A DNA stretch of 64,000 nucleotides from Rhizobacter koreensis (lineage in GTDB: Bacteria; Pseudomonadota; Gammaproteobacteria; Burkholderiales; Burkholderiaceae_C), in NCBI RefSeq assembly GCF_013366375.1, contig NZ_JABWMJ010000003.1:248001-312000 (forward strand). Reading direction: 5' to 3'. The position numbers and the translations under genes were made by a program. Within the stretch, counting starts at the first letter, position 1; each line of letters begins with the position of its first letter. This document shows, piece by piece, positions 18,842 to 27,442 of this stretch. The notes under the pieces were generated by a model. It was given only the letters and a program-made list of their open reading frames with translations, was not told the origin of the DNA and searched no databases.

Positions 18842-19839
18842 GCAGCGCCGCGGCGTTGATCGCGCCGACGGCTGACGCACGGCTGGCAGCCGCTCTCATG
18901 GCGCGCCTGCGTCGCCACGCCCGCTTCGGTTCGATCGGCGAGCTCGAGCCGATCGCGCTGCGCCTGGGCATGGTTCAGGCGACGCTCGAACCGCGGCTCG
19001 AATCTCCCCGCCTGCTCGTCTTCGCGGCCGACCACGGGCTCGCGCTCGAGGGGCGCCAGCCCGGCGACCCGCGCGACGGGACGCATGCGCTGCGCAGCCT
19101 GCTCGACGGCAGCGCCCTTGCCGCGACCTTCGCGCGCGTCAACGGCGTCGAGCTGACCGTCGTCGACAGCGGCATCAGCGAGTCCTTCACGCACCCACGC
19201 CTGCTCTCGCGCAAGATCGGTCACGGCACGCGCAACGCGCGCGTTGCAGCGGCGATGTCGGTCGAGCAGGCGCATGCGGCGATCCGCGCGGGAATGGAGA
19301 TCGCCGACACGCTCCGCGGCAGCGTGATCGCCTGCGCCGGCATCGGCAACGGCGCGCCGGCGAGCGCGGCGCTCGTGCTGTCGTGCCTCTCGGGCGTCCC
19401 GGTGCACGACTTCGTCGACTCGGCGCCCGGCACCCTCGATCTTCCGCTCGAACAACTCGCCGGCCTCCTCGAGAGCGCCCGCGCCCGCCATGCGCAGCGC
19501 AGCGATCCGGTCGAGGTGCTGGCGGCGGTCGGCGGTTACGAGATCGCCATGATGGCCGGCGTGATGCTCGCGGCGGCGAGCCGGCGCCGCGTCATCGTGC
19601 CCGATGGCAGTGCCGCCTGCGCCGCCCTGCGAGTGGCCGCGTCGATTGCGCCGGCGGTGCTCGAGTACTGCCTGTTCGCGCGCAGCAACTGGCACCCGGG
19701 TCTGGATCGCGCGCTCGAGCTGTTCGACGCGCAGCCGATGCCGAGCGCGATCGTCGACGCGATGGACGGCACCGGGGCCACGCTCGCGTGGCCGTTCATC
19801 CGCGCGGCGGCGGCGTTGCTCGGCAGCGTCGACGGCTGA
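18838..19839 (+). CDS. CobT-like protein with altered active site
   Basis: A 333-residue relative of nicotinate-nucleotide-dimethylbenzimidazole phosphoribosyltransferase. It retains the fold signatures LLVFAADHGLALEG (about 60-73) and DPVEVLAAVGGYEIAMMAGVML (about 222-243). The nearly invariant GELG-x-x-NTT segment, which holds a functional glutamate of Salmonella CobT, is ACAGIGNGAP here. The catalytic base segment GEGSGAALA reads MDGTGATLA, with Asp in place of Glu. Normal CobT activity is therefore doubtful. The ATG overlaps the stop of the sigma-54 activator (ATGA), and no other cobalamin gene is in the window. This suggests a role tied to the regulator, perhaps ligand sensing, which is inference. 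Confidence 0.7.
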
Positions 19840-20036
19840 CCCGCTCTTGAGCGCGGCACGCCGCGCAGTGGTCGAGACGGCTCCGCGGCACTCGCAACCC
19901 GACCGTTCGAGCGCGTCCGACTTTCGGGTGACCGGACGCGTCGCGAGCTGTGCGCGAGTCCGGTCGCACACCTGTCGTTCACCCTTGCGAGTTAACCCTG
20001 GGTCGCATCGTCCAGGACTCTTTTCCGAGCTGCGTG

Positions 20037-20054
20037 CGTCTCAAACTTGAGACG
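20037..20054. promoter_or_regulatory. Inverted repeat, candidate upstream activator site
   Basis: CGTCTCAAACTTGAGACG is a perfect inverted repeat with 8-base arms and a 2-base centre. It is centred about 200 bases upstream of the -12 element of the sigma-54 promoter. That distance is normal for a sigma-54 enhancer site, and the activator encoded 1.2 kb upstream is the obvious candidate ligand. Confidence 0.5.
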
Positions 20055-20233
20055 GATCGAACGTGCAAGAAGTCACGTGCGTCGACGGTCGCCGAGCAGC
20101 CATCTCACCAAGTTACCGGTTGCTGTCACATGTCTGATGCAGTTGTCGGACAACGTGCCGTCGACTTGTGGGAAGCATCGCCTTACAACAAAAAAACCTT
20201 GGTCTGACAGGGACTTGGCGAAGTGGTGGTGGT

Positions 20234-20248
20234 TGGTATTTTTCTTGC
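20234..20248 (+). promoter_or_regulatory. Sigma-54 (-24/-12) promoter
   Basis: TGGTATTTTTCTTGC fits the TGGCACG-N4-TTGC consensus with exact GG-N10-GC spacing (GG at 20235-20236, GC at 20247-20248). It is 63 bases before the ATG of the repeat protein, leaving a leader of roughly 50 bases. It is in the same orientation as the four downstream genes and downstream of a sigma-54 activator gene. Confidence 0.75.
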
Positions 20249-20311
20249 GGTAGCGCCGTTCGGACAGGCGTCAGCGCCTTCCCATCAGCAACTACCTTTG
20301 AGGAAACAACC

Positions 20312-23300
20312 ATGAAGAAAACGCTACTCGCGTCTTCCATCGCGCTGGCCCTGAGCGCGTATGGGACGGCGTGGGCCAACCCGACCAACAACGGTCCGAG
20401 CGGTCTGGGCTCGACCGGCTCCCAGACCGCGACCGCGACGGCAACCCAGGGCGGCAACGGCAGCCCGCAGGCCAACGAGTTCTCGACGGCCACTCAGACC
20501 AGCAACTCGGATCTGAACAACAACAAGAGCACCAACAACTCCGACCAGAACAACAACAAGAGCACCAACAACGCCGATCAGAACAACGACAAGAGCACCG
20601 GCAGCAATCGTGACAACACCGGCCGTGCGCGCGCGCAGGGCCAGGGTACGGCTGCGGCCAACAACGGCGGCACCGCGTCGGCATCGCTCGCGAACTCGTT
20701 CAACACGAACACCGCGATCGCCCGCAGCCAGCTGAACGGCACCGTCACCGGCAACACCGTCAGCGGCCTCGGCAACACGGCCATCAACAACGGCACCGCC
20801 AACGGTGCCGCCGGCGGTACCGGCGGCAACGGCACCGGCGGCAACGCGCAGGGCGGCACCACGAATGGCGGTGCGGCCGGCAATGGTTCCGGCGCGGTCG
20901 GCGGCGCCGGCGCGACGGGCGGCACCGGCGGCACCGGCGGCTCGAACACCAACGGTTCGATGACCGCGGGCAGCCAGTCGAGCAGCGCGACCAACGGCAG
21001 CTCCACCGCGGGTGCGGGCGGCATCGGCGGCACGTCGACCGGCGCGACCGGCGGTGCGGGCGGCGCGGGCAACGCCACCGGTGGCGCGGTGGGCAGCACC
21101 AGCGGCGGCGTCGCTCCCTCGGGTGGCGCGGCCGGCAGCACCGGTGGTTCGACCACCGCGGCGACCGGCAGCACCAGCGGCGCAGGCGGTGGCAACACCA
21201 GCGCCGGCGGCAGCGCGTCCGGCTCGGGCGGCGGCGCGACGAGCGCCAGCGGCAGCACCAGCGGTGCCGGCGGCGGCGCGACCAGCGCGAGCGGCAGCAC
21301 CAGCGGCGCCGGCGGTGGCAACACCAGCACGGGTGGCGGTGCCACGACGTCGACGGCCTCGACCGGCGGCGCGGCGACGGGCAGCACGGGCACCAGCGGC
21401 GGCGCCACTGGCACCGGCGGCGCGGCCAACGGCGTCGGCGGCGCAGCCGGCAGCACCGGTGGTGCGTCGGCTGGCCTCGGCGGCAACCAGACCGGCACCG
21501 GCGGTGGCGCGACTTCGACCGGTGGCGGCTCGACCGGCACCGGCGGTCTCTCGGTCGGCGTCGGCGGCTTTGCCGCCGGCACGAGCGGCGCGGCGGGCGG
21601 CACGGGCGGTGGCGGCACGGGCGCCAGCGGGGCTTCGGGCAGCACGGGTGGCATGGCTGCGGGCACGAGCGGCGCGGCCGGTGGCACCGGCGGCGGCGCG
21701 ACCGGCGCCGGCGGTGGCGCGACGGCAAGCAACTCGCAGGGCACAGGTGCGGCGGGTGCGACCTCCGGCGGCGCTACGGGTGGTGGCACGACGGCATCGA
21801 ACGGCTCGGCGGGCGGCGCTGGTGGTGGCACCAACGGCTCGGCCGGCGGCCTCTCGGCGTCGGGTCAGACTGCGGGCACGGGTGCGCTCGGCGCCGGTCT
21901 CGGCGTCGGCGGCTCTGGCTTGGCGGGTAGCGGCGCCGCAGGCGGCGGCAGCAATGCCGGCGGCGGCGCGGGCGGCCCGGCCAGCTCGTCGGCCAGCGGC
22001 GGCGGCACGGGTGCCGGCGGCGCGGGTGGCATGGGCGGCACTGGCGGCACGGGCACCCCGACGGCGGGGACCGGCGGCGTCGGCGGCGCGGGTGGCGGTG
22101 GCGGCGGCACCGGCGGTGCCGGCACGTCGACGGCCAGCGGCGGCGCGGGCGGCACGGGCACGAGCACCAGCGGTGCCACGACGGCTGGCGCGGCGACCGG
22201 TTCGGGCGCTGCAGGCTCGGGCACCGGCACGGGCACGGCAGGCGCGGCGACCAACACCGCGACCAATACCGGCGGTGCAGCGACGGGCACGGCGACCGGC
22301 ACGGGCGGCGCGGCCACGGGCAGCGCGACCGGCACCAGCGGTGCAGGCATGAGCGGCACGGCGACCGCTGGCTCCGGCGCGAACACCGGCACGACCACCG
22401 GCACTGGCGGCGCGGCCACCACCTCCGCAGGCGCGGGCACCGGCACGTCCGGCGCCGGCACCGGCACGGGCGGCGCGGCGACCGCAAGCACCGGCACCGG
22501 CACCGGCACCGGCGCGGCAGGCACCGGCACGTCCGGCGCAGGCACCGGCACCGGCGGCGCGGGTTCGAGCACCGCAGGCGCGGGCACGAGCACGGGTGGC
22601 GCGGCGACGGCGAATGCCGGCGCGAACAGCGGCACTGGCGGCGCGGGCACCAGCACCAGCGGCGCGACGACCGCCACGGCCGGCAACGGCGCAGGCACGG
22701 CGGGTTCCGGCACCGCGACCAGCGGCACCGTCACCGGTTCGGGCGGCACGAGCACGACCAGCGCGGGCGCGGCCACCGGCACGGCAGGCGCGGCGACCGG
22801 CACGGGCGGCTCGAGCACCAGCACGGCGGGTGCGTCGACCGGCACGGGCGGCGCCAGCACCAGCACGGCGGGTGCCTCGACCGGCACGGGCGGCGCGGCC
22901 ACCAACAGCGGTGGCGCGGCGACCGGCACGGGCGGCTCGAGCACCAGCACGGCGGGTGCAGCGACCGGCACGGGTGGTCAGTCGACCGCCAGCGGCGGCG
23001 CGGCGACCGGCACCAGCGGCACGGCGACCGCCACCGGCGGTAGCACGAGCGCGACCGGTGCATCCGGTGGCATGGCCAGCAACAGCGGCGGCAACGGCGG
23101 CGCGGGCGGCTCGGCGACGAACGGCAGCGCGACCAACGGCAGCGCGACCAACACCCAGACGCAGGGCAACCAGACGGCTGGCGTGGGCGCGACCGGTGGC
23201 AACGGCGGCTCGGGCGGCGCGGGCGGTTCCGGCACGGGTGGCACGGGCGGCGCGGCGACGGCTGCGGCGACCACCGGCGGCGTCGGCAACGGCGCGACCG

Positions 23301-23485
23301 GTGGCACCGGTGGCGCCGGCGGCAGCAATGCCGTCAACGCTGGCTCGTGGGCCATGTCCAACACGATGGGCTCGGCGGCGCAAACCGCGGCCGGTATCAC
23401 CGTGATGGCGCAGACCACCGGCGTTGCGAACCTGGTGCAGCAAAGCGTCAACGTGCAGGCCAACCTGAATCTGGGCGGCCGGTAA
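20312..23485 (+). CDS. Giant secreted Gly/Ala/Thr/Ser repeat protein, candidate fibre or matrix subunit
   Basis: A 1057-residue secreted protein. A GAGGAAAC ribosome site precedes the ATG, and the signal peptide is [22 protein letters not shown]. Next is an Asn/Gln/Ser-rich region with three 11-residue repeats (about 68-100, [11 protein letters not shown] type), then an Ala/Asn/Thr-rich stretch to about 165. Some 820 residues of Gly-Thr-Ala-Ser sequence follow with 7- and 14-residue periodicity. A distinct 55-residue C-terminus ends [17 protein letters not shown]. Cysteine appears absent, as in many extracellular fibre subunits. The C-terminal motif is shared with two other secreted proteins of the locus. 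I infer a structural component of an amyloid-like or adhesive fibre; no family is recognised with certainty. Confidence 0.75.
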   Translation: MKKTLLASSIALALSAYGTAWANPTNNGPSGLGSTGSQTATATATQGGNGSPQANEFSTATQTSNSDLNNNKSTNNSDQNNNKSTNNADQNNDKSTGSNRDNTGRARAQGQGTAAANNGGTASASLANSFNTNTAIARSQLNGTVTGNTVSGLGNTAINNGTANGAAGGTGGNGTGGNAQGGTTNGGAAGNGSGAVGGAGATGGTGGTGGSNTNGSMTAGSQSSSATNGSSTAGAGGIGGTSTGATGGAGGAGNATGGAVGSTSGGVAPSGGAAGSTGGSTTAATGSTSGAGGGNTSAGGSASGSGGGATSASGSTSGAGGGATSASGSTSGAGGGNTSTGGGATTSTASTGGAATGSTGTSGGATGTGGAANGVGGAAGSTGGASAGLGGNQTGTGGGATSTGGGSTGTGGLSVGVGGFAAGTSGAAGGTGGGGTGASGASGSTGGMAAGTSGAAGGTGGGATGAGGGATASNSQGTGAAGATSGGATGGGTTASNGSAGGAGGGTNGSAGGLSASGQTAGTGALGAGLGVGGSGLAGSGAAGGGSNAGGGAGGPASSSASGGGTGAGGAGGMGGTGGTGTPTAGTGGVGGAGGGGGGTGGAGTSTASGGAGGTGTSTSGATTAGAATGSGAAGSGTGTGTAGAATNTATNTGGAATGTATGTGGAATGSATGTSGAGMSGTATAGSGANTGTTTGTGGAATTSAGAGTGTSGAGTGTGGAATASTGTGTGTGAAGTGTSGAGTGTGGAGSSTAGAGTSTGGAATANAGANSGTGGAGTSTSGATTATAGNGAGTAGSGTATSGTVTGSGGTSTTSAGAATGTAGAATGTGGSSTSTAGASTGTGGASTSTAGASTGTGGAATNSGGAATGTGGSSTSTAGAATGTGGQSTASGGAATGTSGTATATGGSTSATGASGGMASNSGGNGGAGGSATNGSATNGSATNTQTQGNQTAGVGATGGNGGSGGAGGSGTGGTGGAATAAATTGGVGNGATGGTGGAGGSNAVNAGSWAMSNTMGSAAQTAAGITVMAQTTGVANLVQQSVNVQANLNLGGR
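20513..20611 (+). repeat. Three tandem 33-bp units encoding an Asn-rich 11-mer
   Basis: Units at 20513-20545, 20546-20578 and 20579-20611 encode [22 protein letters not shown] and [11 protein letters not shown]. They are adjacent, in frame and near-identical in DNA for the first two, consistent with recent duplication inside the repeat-protein gene. Confidence 0.85.
21176..21343 (+). repeat. Four tandem 42-bp units ([14 protein letters not shown] type)
   Basis: Four contiguous 42-bp units encode 14-residue repeats: [56 protein letters not shown]. The unit length equals that of the downstream array although the consensus differs, so a 14-residue period runs through the protein. Confidence 0.85.
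22802..23053 (+). repeat. Six tandem 42-bp units ([14 protein letters not shown] type)
   Basis: Units starting at 22802, 22844, 22886, 22928, 22970 and 23012 encode 14-mers such as [14 protein letters not shown] and [14 protein letters not shown]. Each can be split into two 7-residue halves, and a lone half-unit (TAGAATG) precedes the array. Units abut with no spacers, so this is a coding tandem array and not CRISPR. Confidence 0.88.
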
Positions 23486-23494
23486 GTTGAGCGA

Positions 23495-23526
23495 GGGCGC
23501 CGGCGGCCTCGGGTCCGCCGGCGCCC
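23495..23526 (+). terminator. Strong hairpin between repeat-protein gene and downstream genes
   Basis: GGGCGCCGGCGG and its exact complement CCGCCGGCGCCC form a 12-bp stem around an 8-base loop, followed by ATTT. It begins 9 bases after the repeat-protein stop. Placed inside an operon, it would act as a partial terminator or 3' stabiliser, giving more of the structural protein than of its helpers. Confidence 0.6.
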
Positions 23527-23552
23527 ATTTCCAACCCGACAGGACACCAGTC

Positions 23553-24257
23553 ATGTCACACGCAATGCGTACAGGCGTCGCCGGTTTGATCGCCGCGGCG
23601 CTGTTGATGGCGGCTCCCTGGGCTGCGGGCGCGGACAGCGCGCCCGAGCCCGCGGTGACGCCGCCGGCTGCCGACGCGGCCAAGCCGGCGCTGCCGCAGG
23701 CCTCCGTCGTCAGGAGTGAAGCGGCGACGCCAGTGCCGAGCCCCGCGCTCGTCGAGGCGGCGCCGCTGCAAGGCAGGGCTCCGACGGCACTCGTGGCACG
23801 CGCCGAAGGCGCGCCGAACAACTCGCCGGCAGCCTCTGAAGCGGTGCCGGCGGATGGCGCAGCGACCCCGCCGGGCGCCAAGGAGATGGCCGACGCGCCG
23901 CCGACGGACTCGACCGCCGCGTCGGAGGTCAAGAAGGAAGCCGCAGCGCGCGCACCGAAGAGCGATGTGGCGAGCGCCGATCCCGCCAAGCCGAAGGTCG
24001 CACGCGGCAACCCGCTCGGCCTGCAGGCCCTCGACTCGAGCGCGCTCGCGAACCGACGCGGCGCTGCCGACGTGTTCAGCGACATGCAGCTCAAGGCCGT
24101 GGTTGCCGAGAACCAGGCGGTGAACGTGAGCACCGGCAACAACGTGATCAGCGACAACGCGTTCTCGCACGCTTCCGGGGTGCCGATGGTGGTGCAGAAC
24201 ACCGGCAACAACGTGCTGATCCAGAACGCCACCATCCTGAACGTTCAGGTCAAGTAG
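23553..24257 (+). CDS. Secreted 234-residue protein with Asn-rich C-terminal motif
   Basis: A signal peptide is followed by a long Ala/Pro-rich, probably disordered region (about 28-150). The conserved-looking C-terminal 85 residues end in VVQNTGNNVLIQNATILNVQVK with a preceding TGNNVISDN. The motif resembles curlin/Fap-type Q-x-G-x-x-N beta-strand spacing and aligns with the ends of the 1057- and 808-residue neighbours. The ATG at 23553 with an upstream AGGAC was used; the ATG at 23565 is an alternative. The likely role is minor subunit, nucleator or chaperone of the fibre, by analogy with small fap-operon products. No homologue is recognised with confidence. Confidence 0.6.
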   Translation: MSHAMRTGVAGLIAAALLMAAPWAAGADSAPEPAVTPPAADAAKPALPQASVVRSEAATPVPSPALVEAAPLQGRAPTALVARAEGAPNNSPAASEAVPADGAATPPGAKEMADAPPTDSTAASEVKKEAAARAPKSDVASADPAKPKVARGNPLGLQALDSSALANRRGAADVFSDMQLKAVVAENQAVNVSTGNNVISDNAFSHASGVPMVVQNTGNNVLIQNATILNVQVK

Positions 24258-24269
24258 GAAGCCAAAGCG

Positions 24270-24959
24270 ATGCTTCTCCTGCGCGCCGCGACTGCCGCCG
24301 TCCTGGCCGGCCTGGCTGTGGCCGACGCTTCGGCGGGCACGGTCGAGTTGCCGTTCCAGATCGGCGGCGCGTATGCGGTGCCTGCGACCAGCATCAAGGA
24401 GGCGCGCTTCAAGACGATGATTCGGCAGCAGTACGACTTCAGCTGCGGGTCGGCGGCGCTCTCGACGCTGCTCACCTTCCACTACGGCATGCCGGTCACC
24501 GAGCAGAAGGTGTTCGAGGCGATGTATGCCCTCGGCGAGCCCGAGAAGATCAAGAAGGAAGGCTTCTCGCTGCTCGACATGAAGCGCTATCTCGAATCGC
24601 ACGGCTTCGCCGCCGACGGCTACGAGGCGCCTCTCGAGAAGCTGGCGGGCGCGAGCATTCCGGCGATCGTTCTCATCAACGACAACGGCTACAACCATTT
24701 CGTGGTCATCAAGGGCATCCGCGACGAGCGCGTGCTGCTCGGCGATCCCTCGGGCGGCACGCGCGCGATGTCGCGCAAGGCGTTCGAGGCGATCTGGGTC
24801 AACCACATCCTGTTCGTGATCACCAGCCACCAGGAGACCGCGCGATTCAACGACGCGGCCGACTGGCGTGTCGCGGTCCGCGCGCCGTTGGGCGACGGCA
24901 TCGATCGCGACAGCGCCGCACGGCTCGTGATGCCCAAGTTCGGCGCCGGCGACTTCTGA
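24270..24959 (+). CDS. Stand-alone C39-like cysteine protease, FapD-like
   Basis: A 229-residue protein with an N-terminal signal (to about 22) and a papain-like C39 peptidase domain. The catalytic Cys is C59 in QQYDFSCGSAALSTLL, the His is H143 in GYNHFVVIKG and the Asp is D159 in LLGDPSGG. There is no ABC transporter part, unlike bacteriocin exporters; this matches FapD of the Pseudomonas amyloid operon. It has a good AGGAAG ribosome site and sits 12 bases after the previous gene. The product is expected in the periplasm. It may mature operon partners; the 808-residue neighbour carries a double-glycine-like site. Confidence 0.8.
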   Translation: MLLLRAATAAVLAGLAVADASAGTVELPFQIGGAYAVPATSIKEARFKTMIRQQYDFSCGSAALSTLLTFHYGMPVTEQKVFEAMYALGEPEKIKKEGFSLLDMKRYLESHGFAADGYEAPLEKLAGASIPAIVLINDNGYNHFVVIKGIRDERVLLGDPSGGTRAMSRKAFEAIWVNHILFVITSHQETARFNDAADWRVAVRAPLGDGIDRDSAARLVMPKFGAGDF

Positions 24960-24966
24960 CACAGCC

Positions 24967-27393
24967 ATGGGACCGACTCCGAAGAGGCTTGCCTTGCTGA
25001 TGTCCGCCGCCGGCCTGGGCATGTCGCTCGGCGCCCCTGCGCTGGCACACACCCAGGCGCTCGCGCCGGCGCTGCTCGGCAGCGCGCTGGGTCTGCCGAG
25101 CAGCTGGCACAACCGCTACGACCCGAGCGTCGATGCGGACCTGTCGGCCCTGGCCGGTTTCAAGGCCGCCGACTTCGCCACACTCGGCCGGGCACTGGGC
25201 GACGCCGATCCGCTGGTGGTCGCTTCCACCCGGCGCGCCTTCGCCGATGCGAACAGCCGGGCCTATGCGCCCGCACCCGGAGCGCGCCCGCCGGTCATGT
25301 CGGCAGAAGACCGCGCGGCCATCGCCCTCGCGCTGGTATCGATCGCCGAAGGCTGGCCGGCCGACGGCGAACTCGATTTCGCGGAGCCGGAAATTCAATC
25401 GTCGCCCGTGCCGGTACGTGGCCGTGAGACGGCGAGCGTGCGGGCGGAGGCGACCAAGCCCTCGGTGGCGGCGCTTGCCGGTGCGAGCGCGGACCCGGCC
25501 GTGCCGGCGGTGCTCGCCCCGATCGCCGAGCACGCAACCGCGAGGGTTTCCGCTGCCGCAGGTTCGTCCGCCCAGGAGCCGCTGGCGGCGGCTGCAGTGC
25601 TGGCGGTGCCCGCGCCGGCAGTGGACCTCAAACGAGACGGCGCGCGGCCGAACGCCGCACCGGGCCTGCATTCCCTCGACCTCGACCTCGAGGCGCTCGA
25701 GCCGATGGCGTCAGCTGCCTCGGCGGCGACCGGCGCGCGGGTCGAGCGACTCGATCTGGACCTCGACTTCGACATCGATCACGAGTACGCGGCCACGCAC
25801 GCGGGAGTCGCGCGGCCGGCGATCGATCTGGACCTGGGCGCGCTCGCGGCCGGCTCTTCGGCCGGCGAGCAAGCGGCCGGTGACGCGGCAGCCCACGGCG
25901 GCGCGCCGGCCGTAGATCACGCGGCCAATGTCAGTCGCGAAGGGGTTCAGCGGGCCGGCGGCAGTTCGGCGCCCTACGACACCGCCGCGGTCGCACCGAC
26001 GACTGGAATCGACCTCGATCTGGATCTCGACGTCGGCCTCGATCTCGACCTGTCTGGCGGCGCGGTTGCAGCCCACAGCACCGGCTCGCTCGCGGCTCCT
26101 GCGGCCTCCAGAGCGTCCGTCGATCTCGGGCTCGCCCTCGACCTGTATGCGCCGGCGGGGCCGACCGCGCGCAGCGCAGGATCTGCCGTGACGCCGACGC
26201 CGGCGCACGCGGTGCAGGCAGCTGCCGCACCGGTGGCAGCGCCAGTCGCAACGGCGCCGGCGCGGGCTGGCGCCGAGCCGGCGCCGGCGCTCGCGACCGC
26301 CACGGCACACGCGCAAGCAGAGGGTGCACGTCCACTTGCACGCGCGAGTGACCTCCCCTCGAATGCGTCGCCGGTGGAGCCTGCGCGTGCCATCGCGGCG
26401 ACGTTCGCCGCCCCTGCCGACGCATCACGCAATGCCGCCGCTGCCGACGCACCACGCGGCCTCGACGCGAGCACGTCGGTGGCAGATGCTCGCGCGACGT
26501 CCGCACGAAGCACTGTCGAACCGCAAGCGCAGCCGAGTCGCGGCTGGCGCGGTCGGCAGCCGGTCAGTGCGCCCGACCTCGCGTGCGCCGGGGACGACGA
26601 CGAGACGACCGCACACATCGTGGTCGCCTCGCACAGCGAGCGCGTACTGCGCAGCCTCGAGGTACTGCTCGCGGGCGATGACGCGAGCGCCGGGCGCTTC
26701 GGCGCGCAGCCGCCGGAAGCGTTCGCCGCGTCGCATGCCGAAAAGGCCTTGATGATGCTGGCGGGTGCGCGCCAGAAGGGCCGCCAGAGCTCGGCCGACG
26801 CCGAGGTCGAGCCCGGTGCCAGGAACGCCCGGGCCCCGTCGGCGATCGCGCCCTCCGAGGTCCCTCTCACGCCGGGCACGCGACGGGCGAGCGTCGACGC
26901 TGCATCCGGCCAGACGCGTGCTGCCGCCGAGCCTGTGTCGGCACGCCCCGATCGCAAGTCGGTGCTCGGCGACGACGTAGTCGCGATGGGCGAACGCTCG
27001 CTCGACGACGTGCGGGGCGGCTTTCAGACGCCGGGCGGATTGCAGGTGTCGTTCGGCATCGAACGCGCGGTGTACATCAACGACAAACTGGTGACGACCA
27101 CCAGCCTCAATGTCAGCGACCTCGGCAAGGTCGCCGGCGGCGCGGCCGCTGCAGGTGCGGTCACCAGCGGCACCGGCAACCTAGCCCTGGTGCAGACGGG
27201 CAACGGAAACACCGTCATCAACGGACCGCTCTCGGGCAATGCGCTCGGCACCATTGTCCAGAACACGCTCGACAACCAGAAGATCCAGAGCGTGACGTCG
27301 ATTAACGCGACCGTGAACAGCATGCAGATGCTGAAGTCACACAACTTCGTGTCGTCGTTGCGCGGTGCGGTGATCGATTCGCTGCGTCGCTGA
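24967..27393 (+). CDS. 808-residue secreted Ala-rich protein with DLDL repeats, double-glycine-like site and amyloid-like C-terminal domain
   Basis: A signal-like N-terminus (to about residue 28, ending PALAHTQA) is followed by a globular-looking segment (about 38-140). Then come Ala/Pro-rich linkers with at least five Asp-Leu alternating blocks (about 236-400, such as LDLDLDFDID and IDLDLDLDVGLDLDL). At 679-685 LDDVRGG resembles a double-glycine processing site: hydrophobic residues at -4, -7 and -12 with GG at 684-685. The 123 residues after it (FGIERAVYINDKL, LVQTGNGNTVI, IVQNTLDNQKIQ) are well structured and share the C-terminal motif of the two other secreted proteins. The start is 7 bases after the protease gene. 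The function is unknown; I infer a protease-matured fibre component. Confidence 0.65.
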   Translation: MGPTPKRLALLMSAAGLGMSLGAPALAHTQALAPALLGSALGLPSSWHNRYDPSVDADLSALAGFKAADFATLGRALGDADPLVVASTRRAFADANSRAYAPAPGARPPVMSAEDRAAIALALVSIAEGWPADGELDFAEPEIQSSPVPVRGRETASVRAEATKPSVAALAGASADPAVPAVLAPIAEHATARVSAAAGSSAQEPLAAAAVLAVPAPAVDLKRDGARPNAAPGLHSLDLDLEALEPMASAASAATGARVERLDLDLDFDIDHEYAATHAGVARPAIDLDLGALAAGSSAGEQAAGDAAAHGGAPAVDHAANVSREGVQRAGGSSAPYDTAAVAPTTGIDLDLDLDVGLDLDLSGGAVAAHSTGSLAAPAASRASVDLGLALDLYAPAGPTARSAGSAVTPTPAHAVQAAAAPVAAPVATAPARAGAEPAPALATATAHAQAEGARPLARASDLPSNASPVEPARAIAATFAAPADASRNAAAADAPRGLDASTSVADARATSARSTVEPQAQPSRGWRGRQPVSAPDLACAGDDDETTAHIVVASHSERVLRSLEVLLAGDDASAGRFGAQPPEAFAASHAEKALMMLAGARQKGRQSSADAEVEPGARNARAPSAIAPSEVPLTPGTRRASVDAASGQTRAAAEPVSARPDRKSVLGDDVVAMGERSLDDVRGGFQTPGGLQVSFGIERAVYINDKLVTTTSLNVSDLGKVAGGAAAAGAVTSGTGNLALVQTGNGNTVINGPLSGNALGTIVQNTLDNQKIQSVTSINATVNSMQMLKSHNFVSSLRGAVIDSLRR

Positions 27394-27442
27394 ACACCCG
27401 CGAGCCGGAGTTCAGTACGGCGCTGACGCGCGCGATGCAGCG

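Larger units (their letters stand above)
19840..20311. other. Long regulatory intergenic region upstream of the secreted-protein operon
   Basis: 472 bases without a supported gene, visibly AT-richer from about 19980 onward. It contains a short GC hairpin (19851-19866) after the CobT-like gene, an 18-base inverted repeat (20037-20054), a second inverted repeat GTTGTCGGACAAC (20142-20154), an A-run near 20188-20194, and a sigma-54 promoter (20234-20248). The short open frames here are not convincing genes. The layout, distal palindromes and a proximal -24/-12 promoter, is that of an enhancer-activated promoter. Confidence 0.7.

Noticed and set aside
22802..23053. CRISPR array
   Set aside because: The 42-bp units are contiguous, in frame and without spacers, and no cas gene is present.
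20312..23485. PE_PGRS-like or collagen-like protein
   Set aside because: There is no PE domain or G-x-y triplet period. The repeat period is 14, and the N-terminus is a plain signal peptide.
20324..24235. 1303-codon open frame on the minus strand across the repeat-protein gene, and other long Pro/Arg-rich frames there
   Set aside because: GC-rich repeats without stop codons leave several frames open. The + strand frame has a ribosome site, a signal peptide and a conserved C-terminus; the antisense frames have none of these.
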